Of a stretch of 64,000 nucleotides of DNA, positions 35,292 through 43,891 are shown piece after piece. A program made the position numbers and the translations under genes. How positions within the stretch are numbered: position 1 is the first letter of the stretch; the number at the start of each line of letters is the position of its first letter. This DNA comes from JAHJQZ01 sp963675235 (GTDB taxonomy: Bacteria; Pseudomonadota; Alphaproteobacteria; Rhizobiales; Devosiaceae), in contig CAXXFU010000005.1 in assembly GCA_963675235.2 (NCBI GenBank), positions 310,001-374,000 of the forward strand, written 5' to 3'. The notes under the pieces were generated by a model. That model was not told where the DNA came from and searched no databases. It saw only the letters and a program-made list of their open reading frames with translations.

Positions 35292-36569
35292 TCAGCCCAT
35301 GAGCAGCGTCGGCAGCCAGGTCGACAGCGCCGGGAACAGGGAAATCAGCACCAGCACCAGCAAGTTGGCGAGCAGGAACGGCAGCGCCCCACGGAACACC
35401 GATATGATCGAGTGGCCGGATATCGAGGCGCAGACATTCAGGCACATGCCGACCGGCGGCGTCACCAGCCCCATTGCCAGACCGGTGATGAGCACGGCGC
35501 CGAACTGGATCGGCGAGACGCCGAGCATGGTCAGGGCTGGCAGGAACACCGGCGTCAGCAGCAGGATCGCCGGGCTGACGTCGACGAAAAAGCCGATGAC
35601 CAAAATGACCAGCGCCACCATCAGCAACGCCGTCTGCGGACCAAGCTGCATTTGCACGAACAGCATGCCGATCAGCTGGTTGACGTGTTCGAGCGCCAGG
35701 ATCCAAGTGAATACGCCCGAGAACGCGATGATGATCATCACATTGGCCGAACTGAGGATGGCCTCACCGAACAGGCGCGGCAGATCCTTGAGCTTCAGGC
35801 CGCGATAGATGAACAGTCCGGCGATCAAGGCGTAGGCAGCGCCGACCGCGGCTGACTCAGTCGCCGTGGCGATGCCGGTCACCACCGAGCCGACGACGAT
35901 CAGCGGCATCAGCAGTGCCGGTACGCCTTCGAGTGAGCAGCGCAAAACCTGCTTGACCGACAGGTCGACCTCTTCGCGCGGATAGTCGTTGCGGTGGGCC
36001 AGAAACAGCACGATGCCCATCTGCAGAACGCCGACCATGACGCCGGCGATCAGGCCGCCGAGGAACAGGCGGCCGACGGATTCCGAGGCGGCAAAGGCAT
36101 AGATGACCATCGGGATCGACGGCGGAATGATCATGCCCATCGTCGATGAGGCGGCGATCAGTCCGGTCGCCATGCGCACCGGGTATTTCTTGCGCTCCAT
36201 GGCCGGGATCATCACCTGGCCGATCGAGGCGGCGTCTGACACCGAGGATCCGGAAATGCCGCCGAAAACCATCGAGGTCATCACCGAGACAAGACCGAGC
36301 CCCCCGCGCAGCCTCCCGACGAACATCATGCAGAAATCGATCAGCCGGGACGTCAGCCCGCCATGGTTCATCAGGTGCCCCATGACGATGAACAGCGGCA
36401 GCGACAGCATGATCGATGAATTCATGCCGGCAAACACTCGCGCCGGCAGTACCGCGACCAGGGCGGGCTGATGGATCAGGAAATAGAGCAGCCCGCTCAG
36501 CCCCATCGAAAAGCCGATGGGAACACCGATGATCATGAAGGCAGCAAGACTGAGAAGAAGGATCAGCAT
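35292..36569 (-). CDS. dctM: TRAP transporter large permease (DctM)
   Basis: This 425-residue protein has about twelve membrane segments and the TRAP large-subunit features (FAGMNSSIMLSLPLFIVMGH, GISGSSVSDAASIGQVMIPA, IPPSIPMVIYAFAASESVGR). It is the sodium-coupled translocating subunit for organic acids or sugar acids. It overlaps the small permease gene by one base. Confidence 0.95.
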   Translation of the reverse strand: MLILLLSLAAFMIIGVPIGFSMGLSGLLYFLIHQPALVAVLPARVFAGMNSSIMLSLPLFIVMGHLMNHGGLTSRLIDFCMMFVGRLRGGLGLVSVMTSMVFGGISGSSVSDAASIGQVMIPAMERKKYPVRMATGLIAASSTMGMIIPPSIPMVIYAFAASESVGRLFLGGLIAGVMVGVLQMGIVLFLAHRNDYPREEVDLSVKQVLRCSLEGVPALLMPLIVVGSVVTGIATATESAAVGAAYALIAGLFIYRGLKLKDLPRLFGEAILSSANVMIIIAFSGVFTWILALEHVNQLIGMLFVQMQLGPQTALLMVALVILVIGFFVDVSPAILLLTPVFLPALTMLGVSPIQFGAVLITGLAMGLVTPPVGMCLNVCASISGHSIISVFRGALPFLLANLLVLVLISLFPALSTWLPTLLMG

Positions 36570-37093
36570 CAGGGCGCCTCATGAACCGTTTGGGGCGCGG
36601 CGAACGCCAGATTGAACAGGCGGGTGATGCAGAACAGGACAGCGAGCGCGCAGCCGACCGGAATGGCGATCTCGACGATCCATTCGGGCGTCCTCAGGAC
36701 CGGATCGGTCGAGGAACCGACGACGCTTATCCACTGGACGGAAAAGACCAGAAGGAAGATGTGCAGCGCGCCGACCAGCACGAGCTGAATGAATTCCGAA
36801 GCGTTGCGCCAGAACGGCGGCAGCAGGCCGACAAGCGAGTCGATGCGGATATGCTTGCCCTTGGCGATCTCGACGGCGGATCCGAGTGCCGTGGTGTAGA
36901 TAAACAAAAACACCGTGGCCTCGTTGCCACCGACGATGGCGGTGTTGAAGCCATAGCGCATGACGACCAGAACCAGAACCATGACAAAGATGAGCCCGAA
37001 CACCAGCGTCAGCAATGCGGTCAGGGCGGTGACGAGCGCCGATTCAAGCCGAAGCATGAACGTGGTGACGGGAGGGGGTGCCTGATCGGTCAT
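36569..37093 (-). CDS. dctQ: TRAP transporter small permease (DctQ)
   Basis: The 174-residue protein has four membrane segments and the DctQ pattern (VVMRYGFNTAIVGGNEATVF, AKGKHIRIDSLVGLLPPFWR). It forms a complex with DctM in the inner membrane. It lies 92 bases after the binding-protein gene and overlaps dctM. Confidence 0.92.
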   Translation of the reverse strand: MTDQAPPPVTTFMLRLESALVTALTALLTLVFGLIFVMVLVLVVMRYGFNTAIVGGNEATVFLFIYTTALGSAVEIAKGKHIRIDSLVGLLPPFWRNASEFIQLVLVGALHIFLLVFSVQWISVVGSSTDPVLRTPEWIVEIAIPVGCALAVLFCITRLFNLAFAAPQTVHEAP

Positions 37094-37185
37094 TCGGGGT
37101 CATCCAGGCTTGGTTGCGTTCTGATCCCGGGTTTCGGAGGGTGCGGACACCCTCCGAAATGTCTGGGATGGAAATGCGGGACCGG

Positions 37186-38172
37186 TTACTTGCCGGCGGA
37201 AACCGCGGCTTCCACTTCCTCGGCCGAGAACGTGCCGGCGTCGATGTAGTAATCCCACACCGGCTGCACCTTCTCGATGAAGGCCGCACGCGCTTCCGGC
37301 GTGATCTCGTTGACTTCCATCTTGTCGCTGAGGAAGGCGAGATAATCGGCTTCCGAAGCCAGCCAGTTCTCGTCACTCCAGGCCATGGCGTCCTTGGCCG
37401 CCGTATCGAACACTGCCTTCAGATCGTCCGGCAGCGCCTGATACCAGGCCAGGCTGACCACGAAGGGATCGGGATGGATCTGGTAGTTCACCAGCGACAT
37501 GTACTTCTGGGCTTCGTAGAACTTCATCACCGTGATGTTGGACGGCGGGTTCTCCTGACCGTCGGCCACACCCATCTTCAGGGCCATGTAGACCTCGACA
37601 TAGGGGATCGAGGTCGGGTTTGCGCCGAGCGCTTCCATCGTCTTGATAATGGTCTCGATGCCCGGGGTGCGGATCTTCAGGCCGACGATGTCCTCGGGCG
37701 TCTCGATCGGGCGCTCGTTATTGGTGATCTGGCGGAAGCCGCCGGCCACGCCAGTCGCCGGGATGTAGTAACCATTGGCCTCGGCGGCCGCGGCGATCTC
37801 GGCGCCGAAATCGGAGCGCATCGCCTTGAGGACGGAGTCCGTGTCCTCATAAAGGAACGGCAGCGTCCAGATCAGGAACTTCTCGTTGGCTTTGGTGAAG
37901 GCGCCGCCGCGCGTCCCCTGGACCGAACCGAGCTTGACCATGTCCATGACTTCGGCCTCGGTGCCGAGCTGGCCACCGCCGAAGATCTCGACATCGATAC
38001 GACCTTCGCTGGCCGCTTCGAGCGCTTCCTCGAACATCAGCATTGACTGATGCCGCACCGAATCCTCGGGCTGGGAATGCGCGAACTTGAAACTGTAGTC
38101 GGCGGCGACCGCCGGAAAGGCCAGTCCGAGACCGACCGTTGCAACTGCCATGTGCACAAGAGCTTTATGCAT
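37186..38172 (-). CDS. dctP: TRAP transporter substrate-binding protein (DctP)
   Basis: This 328-residue periplasmic protein has a signal peptide (1-23, ending FPAVA) and the DctP features: FKFAHSQPEDSVRHQSMLMF, GLKIRTPGIETIIKTMEALG with the conserved Arg that binds the substrate carboxylate, and MALKMGVADGQENPPSNITV. GGGAGG precedes ATG 38172. The ligand is a carboxylate (C4-dicarboxylate, keto acid or hexuronate); no catabolic genes adjoin to narrow this. Confidence 0.93.
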   Translation of the reverse strand: MHKALVHMAVATVGLGLAFPAVAADYSFKFAHSQPEDSVRHQSMLMFEEALEAASEGRIDVEIFGGGQLGTEAEVMDMVKLGSVQGTRGGAFTKANEKFLIWTLPFLYEDTDSVLKAMRSDFGAEIAAAAEANGYYIPATGVAGGFRQITNNERPIETPEDIVGLKIRTPGIETIIKTMEALGANPTSIPYVEVYMALKMGVADGQENPPSNITVMKFYEAQKYMSLVNYQIHPDPFVVSLAWYQALPDDLKAVFDTAAKDAMAWSDENWLASEADYLAFLSDKMEVNEITPEARAAFIEKVQPVWDYYIDAGTFSAEEVEAAVSAGK

Positions 38173-38387
38173 CGAAATCCTCCCTAGCTTCTCCTCGCCC
38201 ACCATACCGGACAGGGTTGTCCGGCGGCGGGTGACCGATCACTCGGTCGCTTTCCGAGCTGCTTCCGGGATCGGGCTGTCAGGAGCGTCTCATCGCTCCC
38301 CCGCCTGCCCGTTTATGCGCCCCCGGACCCTGCCCTCATTCGCAGAATCCACGGACGCTGGATGCAGCGTCACCTCGAAAAAGATAC

Positions 38388-38407
38388 CTACTAGTAGATC
38401 GTGTCAA
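38388..38407 (-). promoter_or_regulatory. TRAP operon promoter with CTACTAGTAG palindrome
   Basis: A minus-strand TTGACA (38407-38402) is followed within the spacer by the perfect 10-base palindrome CTACTAGTAG (38388-38397), then TATCTT. Such a palindrome over the promoter is a likely repressor site for a GntR- or LacI-type regulator that is not encoded nearby. The rest of this 509-base gap (38173-38681) is AT-rich around 38460-38560; no gene is supported there. Confidence 0.45.
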
Positions 38408-38599
38408 CGCCAATCGCCAACATGAAACCGGCACGCGACAACGCGACGCAGAATCCCGAGCGGCCATAGGCCTGATTTTCATTCTTCTTGTATATCCTTA
38501 TATTTTCAATGTAATATCGCCTATTCTGATCAACACGCATATGTTTATTCCAGAGAATCTTGACGCAAATTCCGCATCTTAGGAGGACCGCAAGCTCTG

Positions 38600-38665
38600 T
38601 TGACAGGGGTGGGTTTCCGTGTATTTTTTCCATACCTGCTGAGCAAATTCCATACCCTCCATACT
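38600..38665 (+). promoter_or_regulatory. Promoter with three CCATAC(C/T) repeats upstream of the TetR gene
   Basis: TTGACA (38600-38605) and TATTTT (38622-38627) are 16 bases apart. Immediately downstream come CCATACC (38630-38636), CCATACC (38650-38656, exactly 20 bases later) and CCATACT (38659-38665). These lie between the start of transcription and the TetR start, as expected for an autorepressor site. Confidence 0.5.
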
Positions 38666-38681
38666 GGGAAGGAAAGGCGTT

Positions 38682-39626
38682 TTGGGGGACGAGGTGACAT
38701 CATTTCCGAAGAACGTGCGCATCGGGCGCAATGGCAGGGTCGGCATTCTCAAGAAGGTGCCGCGTGATCTGTGGACGCATCCGGACTATGCCGAACGCGC
38801 CAAGGTTATCGAACGGTCGACCGGCACCAAGGAGGTCGAAAAAGGCATACCGATCGCCCTTGACATGCTGAGCGCGCTCGAGGAGGAATTCGCGGCGGCA
38901 CGGGCCGAACTCACCGGGCGCGGCAGACCGCCGGGCGACGGACCGGACCGCCGGCAGCCGGCAGGTCCCGCTACCGGAAGCAACAGCGAAGCGCGCACAC
39001 GTACACGCGGCTCTTCAGCCGTCGGCGAGCGGACGCGGCGCCAGATTCTCGATGCCGCCATGACCGAATTCGCCGCGCGCGGCTACAGCGGTGCCCGAGT
39101 GGATGCCATCGCCGCCAATACCAGCACGACAAAGCCGATGATTTATTATCACTTCGGCTCCAAGGAGAAGCTCTATGCCGAGGTGATGGAGGAAGCCTAT
39201 GGCGGCATCCGCGCCAAGGAGCAGGACCTCAATCTCGACGCCTTGCCCCCCACCGAGGCCATGCGCCGCCTTGTCGAAGTGACTTTCGACCACCATGCCG
39301 ACCATCCCGAATATGTCCGGCTGATCAGTACGGAGAACATCGAGATGGGCCGGCACATTCAGGGGCGCCCATCGCTTGTCGAGCGCAATGCCATCGCGCT
39401 TGATACGGTGCGCGCCCTGCTCGAACGCGGCGAGCGCGACGGCACCTTCCGCCCCGGAATCAGCGCCTGGCACCTGCATTTCATGATCAGCGCCCTGTGC
39501 TTCATGCGCGTGTCGAACCGTTACTCGATGCGTGCCGCCTTTGAGCGCGATCTCTGGGATCCTGGCGACGTACCGGCGCAGCGGGAGATGATCGTCGAAA
39601 CGATCCTTCGCTACGTCGCGCACTAG
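38682..39626 (+). CDS. TetR-family regulator with integrase-like N-terminal extension
   Basis: This 314-residue protein is a TetR regulator from about residue 112 on (RTRRQILDAAMTEFAARGYS, NTSTTKPMIYYHFGSKEKLY), with a typical C-terminal dimer domain. It carries an additional 110 residues in front. The first 80 (RIGRNGRVGILKKVPRDLW, RAKVIERSTGTKEVEKG, LEEEFAAARAEL) resemble the short domain at the front of tyrosine integrases (DUF6538-like); a Pro/Gly/Arg linker follows. Start TTG 38682 or GTG 38694; both have purine-rich sites upstream. CCATACC repeats on both sides suggest its operator. The neighbour controlled may be the TRAP operon or itself. Confidence 0.8.
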   Translation: MGDEVTSFPKNVRIGRNGRVGILKKVPRDLWTHPDYAERAKVIERSTGTKEVEKGIPIALDMLSALEEEFAAARAELTGRGRPPGDGPDRRQPAGPATGSNSEARTRTRGSSAVGERTRRQILDAAMTEFAARGYSGARVDAIAANTSTTKPMIYYHFGSKEKLYAEVMEEAYGGIRAKEQDLNLDALPPTEAMRRLVEVTFDHHADHPEYVRLISTENIEMGRHIQGRPSLVERNAIALDTVRALLERGERDGTFRPGISAWHLHFMISALCFMRVSNRYSMRAAFERDLWDPGDVPAQREMIVETILRYVAH

Positions 39627-39779
39627 CCGACTTGCGCCGATCAGGCTCGAAGGGGACGACACGGTAGTGCGGACCGCACACATCTAGCAGCGGGCCTCGG
39701 ACACGCCGACCCAGGGCGACGACGCCGGCGTTGCGCAAGCACCTCAATCGTCAAGCGCAACGCCTGTGCCGGCCTTTCA

Positions 39780-39808
39780 GATTCTCCATACCTTCGGTAT
39801 GGAAAATC
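39780..39808. repeat. Near-perfect 13-base inverted repeat containing CCATACC
   Basis: GATTCTCCATACC and GGTATGGAAAATC pair at 12 of 13 positions around TTC. The repeat abuts the stop codon of the NifX-like gene and shares CCATACC with the repeats before the TetR gene. It may be the end of the six-gene operon or a second binding site for the TetR protein; no T-run follows. Confidence 0.5.
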
Positions 39809-40156
39809 TCAGGCGGATTCGTGCGTGCAATTGTTCGCGCCGGTTTCGAGCACGCCGGCATAATACGCCGCGACGAGGTCTTCCGGGGTGCCTCCGGCGA
39901 TACCGGTGACAACAGCGATGCCCTTTTGTGCCAGAAGATCGACAGCCTTCGGGCCGATGCCGCCGGTCATCACCAGTTCGACGCCGCGCTCGGCCAGCCA
40001 GACGGGCAGCAGGCCGGGTTCGTGCGGCGGCGCGGCTACGTCCTCTCGTGCCAGAACCCTGCCCGTCTCCGCGTCGGCGTCGATCATGGCAAAGCCGGGG
40101 CAGTGTCCGAAGTGGCTGAACAGCTGGCCGTCAGCGACAGGGATGGCGATCTTCAT
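39809..40156 (-). CDS. NifX/NifB-like iron-molybdenum cofactor-binding domain protein
   Basis: This 115-residue protein is a single dinitrogenase iron-molybdenum cofactor-binding domain (MKIAIPVADGQLFSHFGHCP, RGVELVMTGGIGPKAVDLLA). Relatives carry metal-sulfur clusters in nitrogenase maturation or in the orange-protein complex of sulfate reducers. It is the last gene of the six-gene operon and overlaps the ATPase gene by four bases. There are no nif genes here, so a role other than nitrogen fixation is likely. Confidence 0.88.
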   Translation of the reverse strand: MKIAIPVADGQLFSHFGHCPGFAMIDADAETGRVLAREDVAAPPHEPGLLPVWLAERGVELVMTGGIGPKAVDLLAQKGIAVVTGIAGGTPEDLVAAYYAGVLETGANNCTHESA

Positions 40157-41046
40157 GCATTTTCTCCTTGATGAACGAGATTGAGCGCGGACCAGACAGC
40201 ACGTATGTCCGCAGCCGAGAGGGCATCGGTTTCGACCACGGCCCGTGCCCTCATCTGGGCCGCGGTCACGGCCGGGTCGTAGCGGACGCGGCCGGCAAGG
40301 CGCGCACCCGCAATCAGGGCCATTTCCTCGATTTGAGCCGTGCGCCCGGGATTGATGTCCCATTTGTTGACGCAGACATGGCTGTCGATGCCGAAGTGCC
40401 GGGCCAGGTCCAGCACCCTGTCGAGATCGTGTAGGCCGGACAGGGTCGGTTCGGTGACGATCAGGACAGCGGACGCACCGCCGATCGAGGCGATGACGGG
40501 ACAGCCGATGCCGGGTGGCCCGTCGACGAGGACGAGATCGTGTCCCTCCTCGTCCGCCAGACGCCGTGCCGCCTGCCGCACCGTTGAAACCAGCTTGCCG
40601 GAATTCTCGGCGGCAATGCCGAGTCGGGCGTGCACCATCGGCCCTGCCCGCGTGTCGGAGACCATCCAGTGCCCGCACAACCGCTCGGGAAAATCGATGG
40701 CATCCACCGGGCAGAGGCGCACGCAGACGCCACAGCCCTCGCAGGCGGCCGGATCGATGCGATAGGTGCTGTGTCCGGCCGTGGTTTTCGCCCCATGTAT
40801 CGCCTCGAACCGGCACGGCGCGACGCAGATGCCGCAATTGATGCAGTCATCCTCGCTAATCACCGCTTCGTGCCCGCTCCAGAATTCGTGGCGCTCCCGC
40901 GGCGTGGGCGGCAGGACCAGATGCAGGTCGGCAGCATCGACGTCGCAATCGGCCAGCACAGCATTGCCGGCCAGCACGGCAAAGCTGGCCAGCAGACTGG
41001 TCTTGCCCGTGCCGCCCTTGCCGCTGATCACGACGAGCTCGTTCAT
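40153..41046 (-). CDS. MinD/Mrp-type ATPase with inserted ferredoxin domain (A)
   Basis: This 297-residue protein starts with the deviant Walker A motif VVISGKGGTGKTSLLASFAV and has two inserted 4Fe-4S motifs (CINCGICVAPC and CEGCGVCVRLC, residues about 68-112), then LVLVDGPPGIGCPV. Such proteins are thought to assemble or carry iron-sulfur or metal clusters in an ATP-dependent way. It lies between a second ATPase of the same type and a NifX-like protein, with four-base overlaps on both sides. The two ATPases may act as a heterodimer. Confidence 0.9.
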   Translation of the reverse strand: MNELVVISGKGGTGKTSLLASFAVLAGNAVLADCDVDAADLHLVLPPTPRERHEFWSGHEAVISEDDCINCGICVAPCRFEAIHGAKTTAGHSTYRIDPAACEGCGVCVRLCPVDAIDFPERLCGHWMVSDTRAGPMVHARLGIAAENSGKLVSTVRQAARRLADEEGHDLVLVDGPPGIGCPVIASIGGASAVLIVTEPTLSGLHDLDRVLDLARHFGIDSHVCVNKWDINPGRTAQIEEMALIAGARLAGRVRYDPAVTAAQMRARAVVETDALSAADIRAVWSALNLVHQGENA

Positions 41047-41870
41047 GCGACCACCTTTGCCAGGATCCCGGCAAAAACACTGCGATACTCCGGAAGCGCC
41101 GCGACCAGCGCTTCGCCCCGGGAATAGGCTTCGGCGATGCGGCGGTCTTCGGCGATTTCGGCCAGGACAGCGATCTCGTTGGCCCGGCAGTAGTCTCGGA
41201 CCCTGCTGTCGCCGCTGTCGGCCTTGTTGATGACGACGCCGAACGGCAGGTCCAGTTCCCTGACCGTTTCGACGGCGAGTTCAAGATCGTTGAGGCCGAA
41301 CGGGGTGGGCTCGGTCACCAGCACGACGTAGTCGCTGCCTTCCAGCGTTGCGATCACCGGGCATGAGGTGCCAGGAGGTGCGTCGAGAACGGCGAGCGCG
41401 GTACCGGAAATGCGCTGCTTGACAGCTTGGATCAGCGGCGGGGTCAGCACGGTGCCGATATCGGCACGTCCCTCGACCAGAGACACCTGCCCTGCTTCAG
41501 TGGTTTTCACCACACCGATGCGCCGGCTGGTTTCGGTGATCGCCTTTTGCGGGCACACCATCTGGCAGCCGCCGCAACCGTGGCAGAGGTCTGCCGAGAT
41601 ATAGGGCACGGTGCCGAAACTTACGATGGCGTTGTACTGGCAGAAGGCGCTGCACTCGCCGCAACCATCGCACAGGCTTTCGTCGACTTCCGGAAGCGGC
41701 CACTCGATGACCTGTTCACGCCACTCGAGCGCCGAAAAGAACAGGTGATCGTTCGGCTCCTCGACATCGCAATCGGCCAACAGCACCGGGCGGTCCGCCG
41801 CCAGCGCCAGATTGACGGCGAGCGTGGTCTTGCCCGTGCCGCCCTTGCCCGATGCGACGGCGAGCTTCAT
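41043..41870 (-). CDS. MinD/Mrp-type ATPase with inserted ferredoxin domain (B)
   Basis: The 275-residue protein has the Walker A motif VASGKGGTGKTTLAVNLALA, two 4Fe-4S motifs (CDGCGECSAFC and CHGCGGCQMVC, about 66-108) and LAVLDAPPGTSCPVIATLEG. It is related to, but clearly different from, the following ATPase. Pairs like this are known in the orange-protein and related clusters of anaerobes. It overlaps both neighbours by four bases. Confidence 0.9.
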   Translation of the reverse strand: MKLAVASGKGGTGKTTLAVNLALAADRPVLLADCDVEEPNDHLFFSALEWREQVIEWPLPEVDESLCDGCGECSAFCQYNAIVSFGTVPYISADLCHGCGGCQMVCPQKAITETSRRIGVVKTTEAGQVSLVEGRADIGTVLTPPLIQAVKQRISGTALAVLDAPPGTSCPVIATLEGSDYVVLVTEPTPFGLNDLELAVETVRELDLPFGVVINKADSGDSRVRDYCRANEIAVLAEIAEDRRIAEAYSRGEALVAALPEYRSVFAGILAKVVA

Positions 41871-42508
41871 GGATGCTGGTCGAAGAACTGGGCCAGCGCC
41901 TGACGGACCGTCATTTGCTTGCCCGAATAGATGCGGACGTCGGCGCGCGACAGCATGTCGTTGGCCTTGGGTCCGAACTCCCCGGCGACAGCCGCCTTGA
42001 CCTTGGAACGTATGATGATTTCGGCAGCCTTGAGACCGGCGCCATGGCCGCTGCCAAGGGCCGTGTTCGCGATGATCTCGTATGTGCCGCTGGCAGTATC
42101 GTAGACCAGAAAGCTCGGCGCGCGGCCGAACCTGTCGTCGATGGGCGAGTCGAGATCCTCGCCCGAGATGGCAAATGCGATTGTCATGTCTTTCTCCAGA
42201 TCAAGAGGCGCCGCATCACTCACCATGCGAAAGTCGCCACCGCCGATTTCGAGGGCGCTGCCCTCGACCAGCGCCTTAGCGACGGCCTGCCTGGCGCCGG
42301 CCAGCACGCGGGAAAATGTCGGCCGGGAAATCCCCATCAGTTCGGCGGCCTCGTCCTGCGTCAGTCCCTGATGGTCGGCGAGAAGGATTGCCTCCCACTC
42401 CTCGTCCTTGAGCGAGACGGTCTTGAGTTCGGACATCGGAATGCCGCGCGGCTTGTAGAAGCGGGACACGGGAGCGTTGCGGACCAGCCGGTTCTTTCTC
42501 GGTCTCAT
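41867..42508 (-). CDS. DUF134 DNA-binding domain fused to NifX-like domain
   Basis: This 213-residue protein has an N-terminal DUF134 region (residues about 1-95) with a sigma-like helix-turn-helix (QGLTQDEAAELMGISRPTF, RVLAGARQAVAKALVEG), and a C-terminal iron-molybdenum cofactor-binding domain (about 100-205, FAISGEDLDSPIDDRFGRAP). It looks like a regulator that senses a metal-sulfur cofactor and controls its own operon. The likely operator is the palindrome at 43892-43905. The start at ATG 42508 matches the DUF134 family N-terminus. Confidence 0.85.
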   Translation of the reverse strand: MRPRKNRLVRNAPVSRFYKPRGIPMSELKTVSLKDEEWEAILLADHQGLTQDEAAELMGISRPTFSRVLAGARQAVAKALVEGSALEIGGGDFRMVSDAAPLDLEKDMTIAFAISGEDLDSPIDDRFGRAPSFLVYDTASGTYEIIANTALGSGHGAGLKAAEIIIRSKVKAAVAGEFGPKANDMLSRADVRIYSGKQMTVRQALAQFFDQHP

Positions 42509-42515
42509 GCCTGCC

Positions 42516-43214
42516 TCACAGCCATTCTCCCCACATGGCCACGCCAATGGCCAGCATCACCAGTCCGGCGATCAGGTGCAGGACGCGGATGGACCTGTCT
42601 TTCCAGGCCAGAACGCCGCCGGCGCTGCCGAGGCCAACATAGACAATCAGCGTTATCGCCAGCATCGGTGACACGAAGACCAGATTGTAAAGGAGCAATG
42701 CCGGAAGAGCCTGCATGATCTCGACGAAAGACAGCATGCCGCCCATGATGATGTAGGGGCCGATCGTGCAGGGCAGAAGGAAGACGGTGACGAAAAGCCC
42801 GACGACGAAGGCGCCGGCCGGCGAGGTGATGCGCCCGAGTATGCCCTGAAGCGTCGGGCGCCAGCGCACCGGCATTTCGGTGCTGAGGCCGCCCGGCTTG
42901 TAGAAAGCGGCGTCCTTGAGCTGCAGCAGCCCGAGCAGGACCGCGACAATGCCCAGCCCCTTGTACAGAAACGGCCTGATGCCGGTGACATATTGCATGA
43001 GCTGGAAGGACTTGATGATCACCAGTCCATAGATGAGGTACATGATGAACACGGCGGCGCTGAACGCCAGTCCGGCCCAGGCGACGCTGGACTTCTTGTC
43101 CGGATTGTAGGCGACGATCGACACCAGCATCATGCCGAGAACGGCGAAGGCGCAGGGATTGACCGCGTCCGCGACCGCCAGCGACAGGATTTTGGCAAGC
43201 GGAATGTCGTGCAT
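42516..43214 (-). CDS. CcdA/DsbD-like membrane thiol-redox transporter
   Basis: This 232-residue protein has six to seven membrane segments and the two conserved cysteines of the CcdA family in DAVNPCAFAVLG and FLLPCTIGPYIIMG. CcdA moves electrons from cytoplasmic thioredoxin to periplasmic thiol proteins. It follows the thioredoxin-like gene by nine bases and precedes the DUF134 gene by seven. It probably reduces that thioredoxin-like partner. Confidence 0.85.
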   Translation of the reverse strand: MHDIPLAKILSLAVADAVNPCAFAVLGMMLVSIVAYNPDKKSSVAWAGLAFSAAVFIMYLIYGLVIIKSFQLMQYVTGIRPFLYKGLGIVAVLLGLLQLKDAAFYKPGGLSTEMPVRWRPTLQGILGRITSPAGAFVVGLFVTVFLLPCTIGPYIIMGGMLSFVEIMQALPALLLYNLVFVSPMLAITLIVYVGLGSAGGVLAWKDRSIRVLHLIAGLVMLAIGVAMWGEWL

Positions 43215-43223
43215 GGCCCTGCC

Positions 43224-43853
43224 CTAATCGCGCAGCAGAAGCCAGCCGTCATAGGCATAAGCTTCGCGAAAGCTGACGGCATCGCCCGACAGGGCGACGG
43301 TGTTTTCGGCGCAGGGCTGGCAGGACTCGGGCAGAATGCCCTCGAGAACAAAGGCCTTCACAGCCTCGCTGGCCTCGGAGCCCAGGTCCTTGCGGATGGC
43401 GACGCGATCCCGGAACCAGATTTTCGGCTTGCCCCACAGGGCCATCAGATCGAGTTCGGCAAAGGAGACCGAAGCCGATGGCAGTGGCAGCTCGTTGTCC
43501 GCGGCCTGTTCGACGAGGTCGTCAAGACTGGCGAGGATTGCCCGGTCGCCGACGATGGTCTGGCCGTTCTCGCGTCCGACGATGATGGCGGGGACACCGA
43601 ACACGTCGCCGAAATAGCCCTCGTAGGCCAGGAACAGCGGCGCGTTCACGCTGTCGAGATAGATCTCGTACTCGACCACCAGCAGATCGGTTTCCCGGAC
43701 CTGCTGCTTGAACAGCACGGGGTCGGTCTTGGCACAGTGCGGACAGCCGATGCCGGTGAAATAAACGGCCGACGTCAATGGCGCCGCCACACTTGTGCCG
43801 AAGGCGCAAACGGCGAGCAACACGGCGAGAGCCAAGGCGGGCAGGCGCATCAT
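43224..43853 (-). CDS. Secreted thioredoxin-fold protein
   Basis: The 209-residue protein has a signal peptide (about 1-24, ending SVAA), then a thioredoxin-like CxxC in FTGIGCPHCAKTDPVLFKQ, and FGVPAIIVGRENGQTIVGD with the cis-Pro. A second pair of cysteines is near the C-terminus (PESCQPCAEN), so it may have two redox centres. GGAG precedes the ATG pair at 43853/43850. It heads the six-gene operon and likely works with the CcdA-like protein in the periplasm. Confidence 0.82.
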   Translation of the reverse strand: MMRLPALALAVLLAVCAFGTSVAAPLTSAVYFTGIGCPHCAKTDPVLFKQQVRETDLLVVEYEIYLDSVNAPLFLAYEGYFGDVFGVPAIIVGRENGQTIVGDRAILASLDDLVEQAADNELPLPSASVSFAELDLMALWGKPKIWFRDRVAIRKDLGSEASEAVKAFVLEGILPESCQPCAENTVALSGDAVSFREAYAYDGWLLLRD

Positions 43854-43891
43854 TCCGGTGCTTCTCCAATGGGTGTTCTCTGGACTGGTTT

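Noticed and set aside
38393..38633. 80-codon minus-strand frame in the AT-rich gap before the odd TetR gene
   Set aside because: No ribosome site or recognisable domain, and it overlaps promoter-like sequences on both strands.
39809..42508. Nitrogen-fixation cluster
   Set aside because: NifX-like domains are present, but there is no nifH, nifD, nifK, nifE, nifN or nifB; the domains occur widely outside nitrogen fixation.
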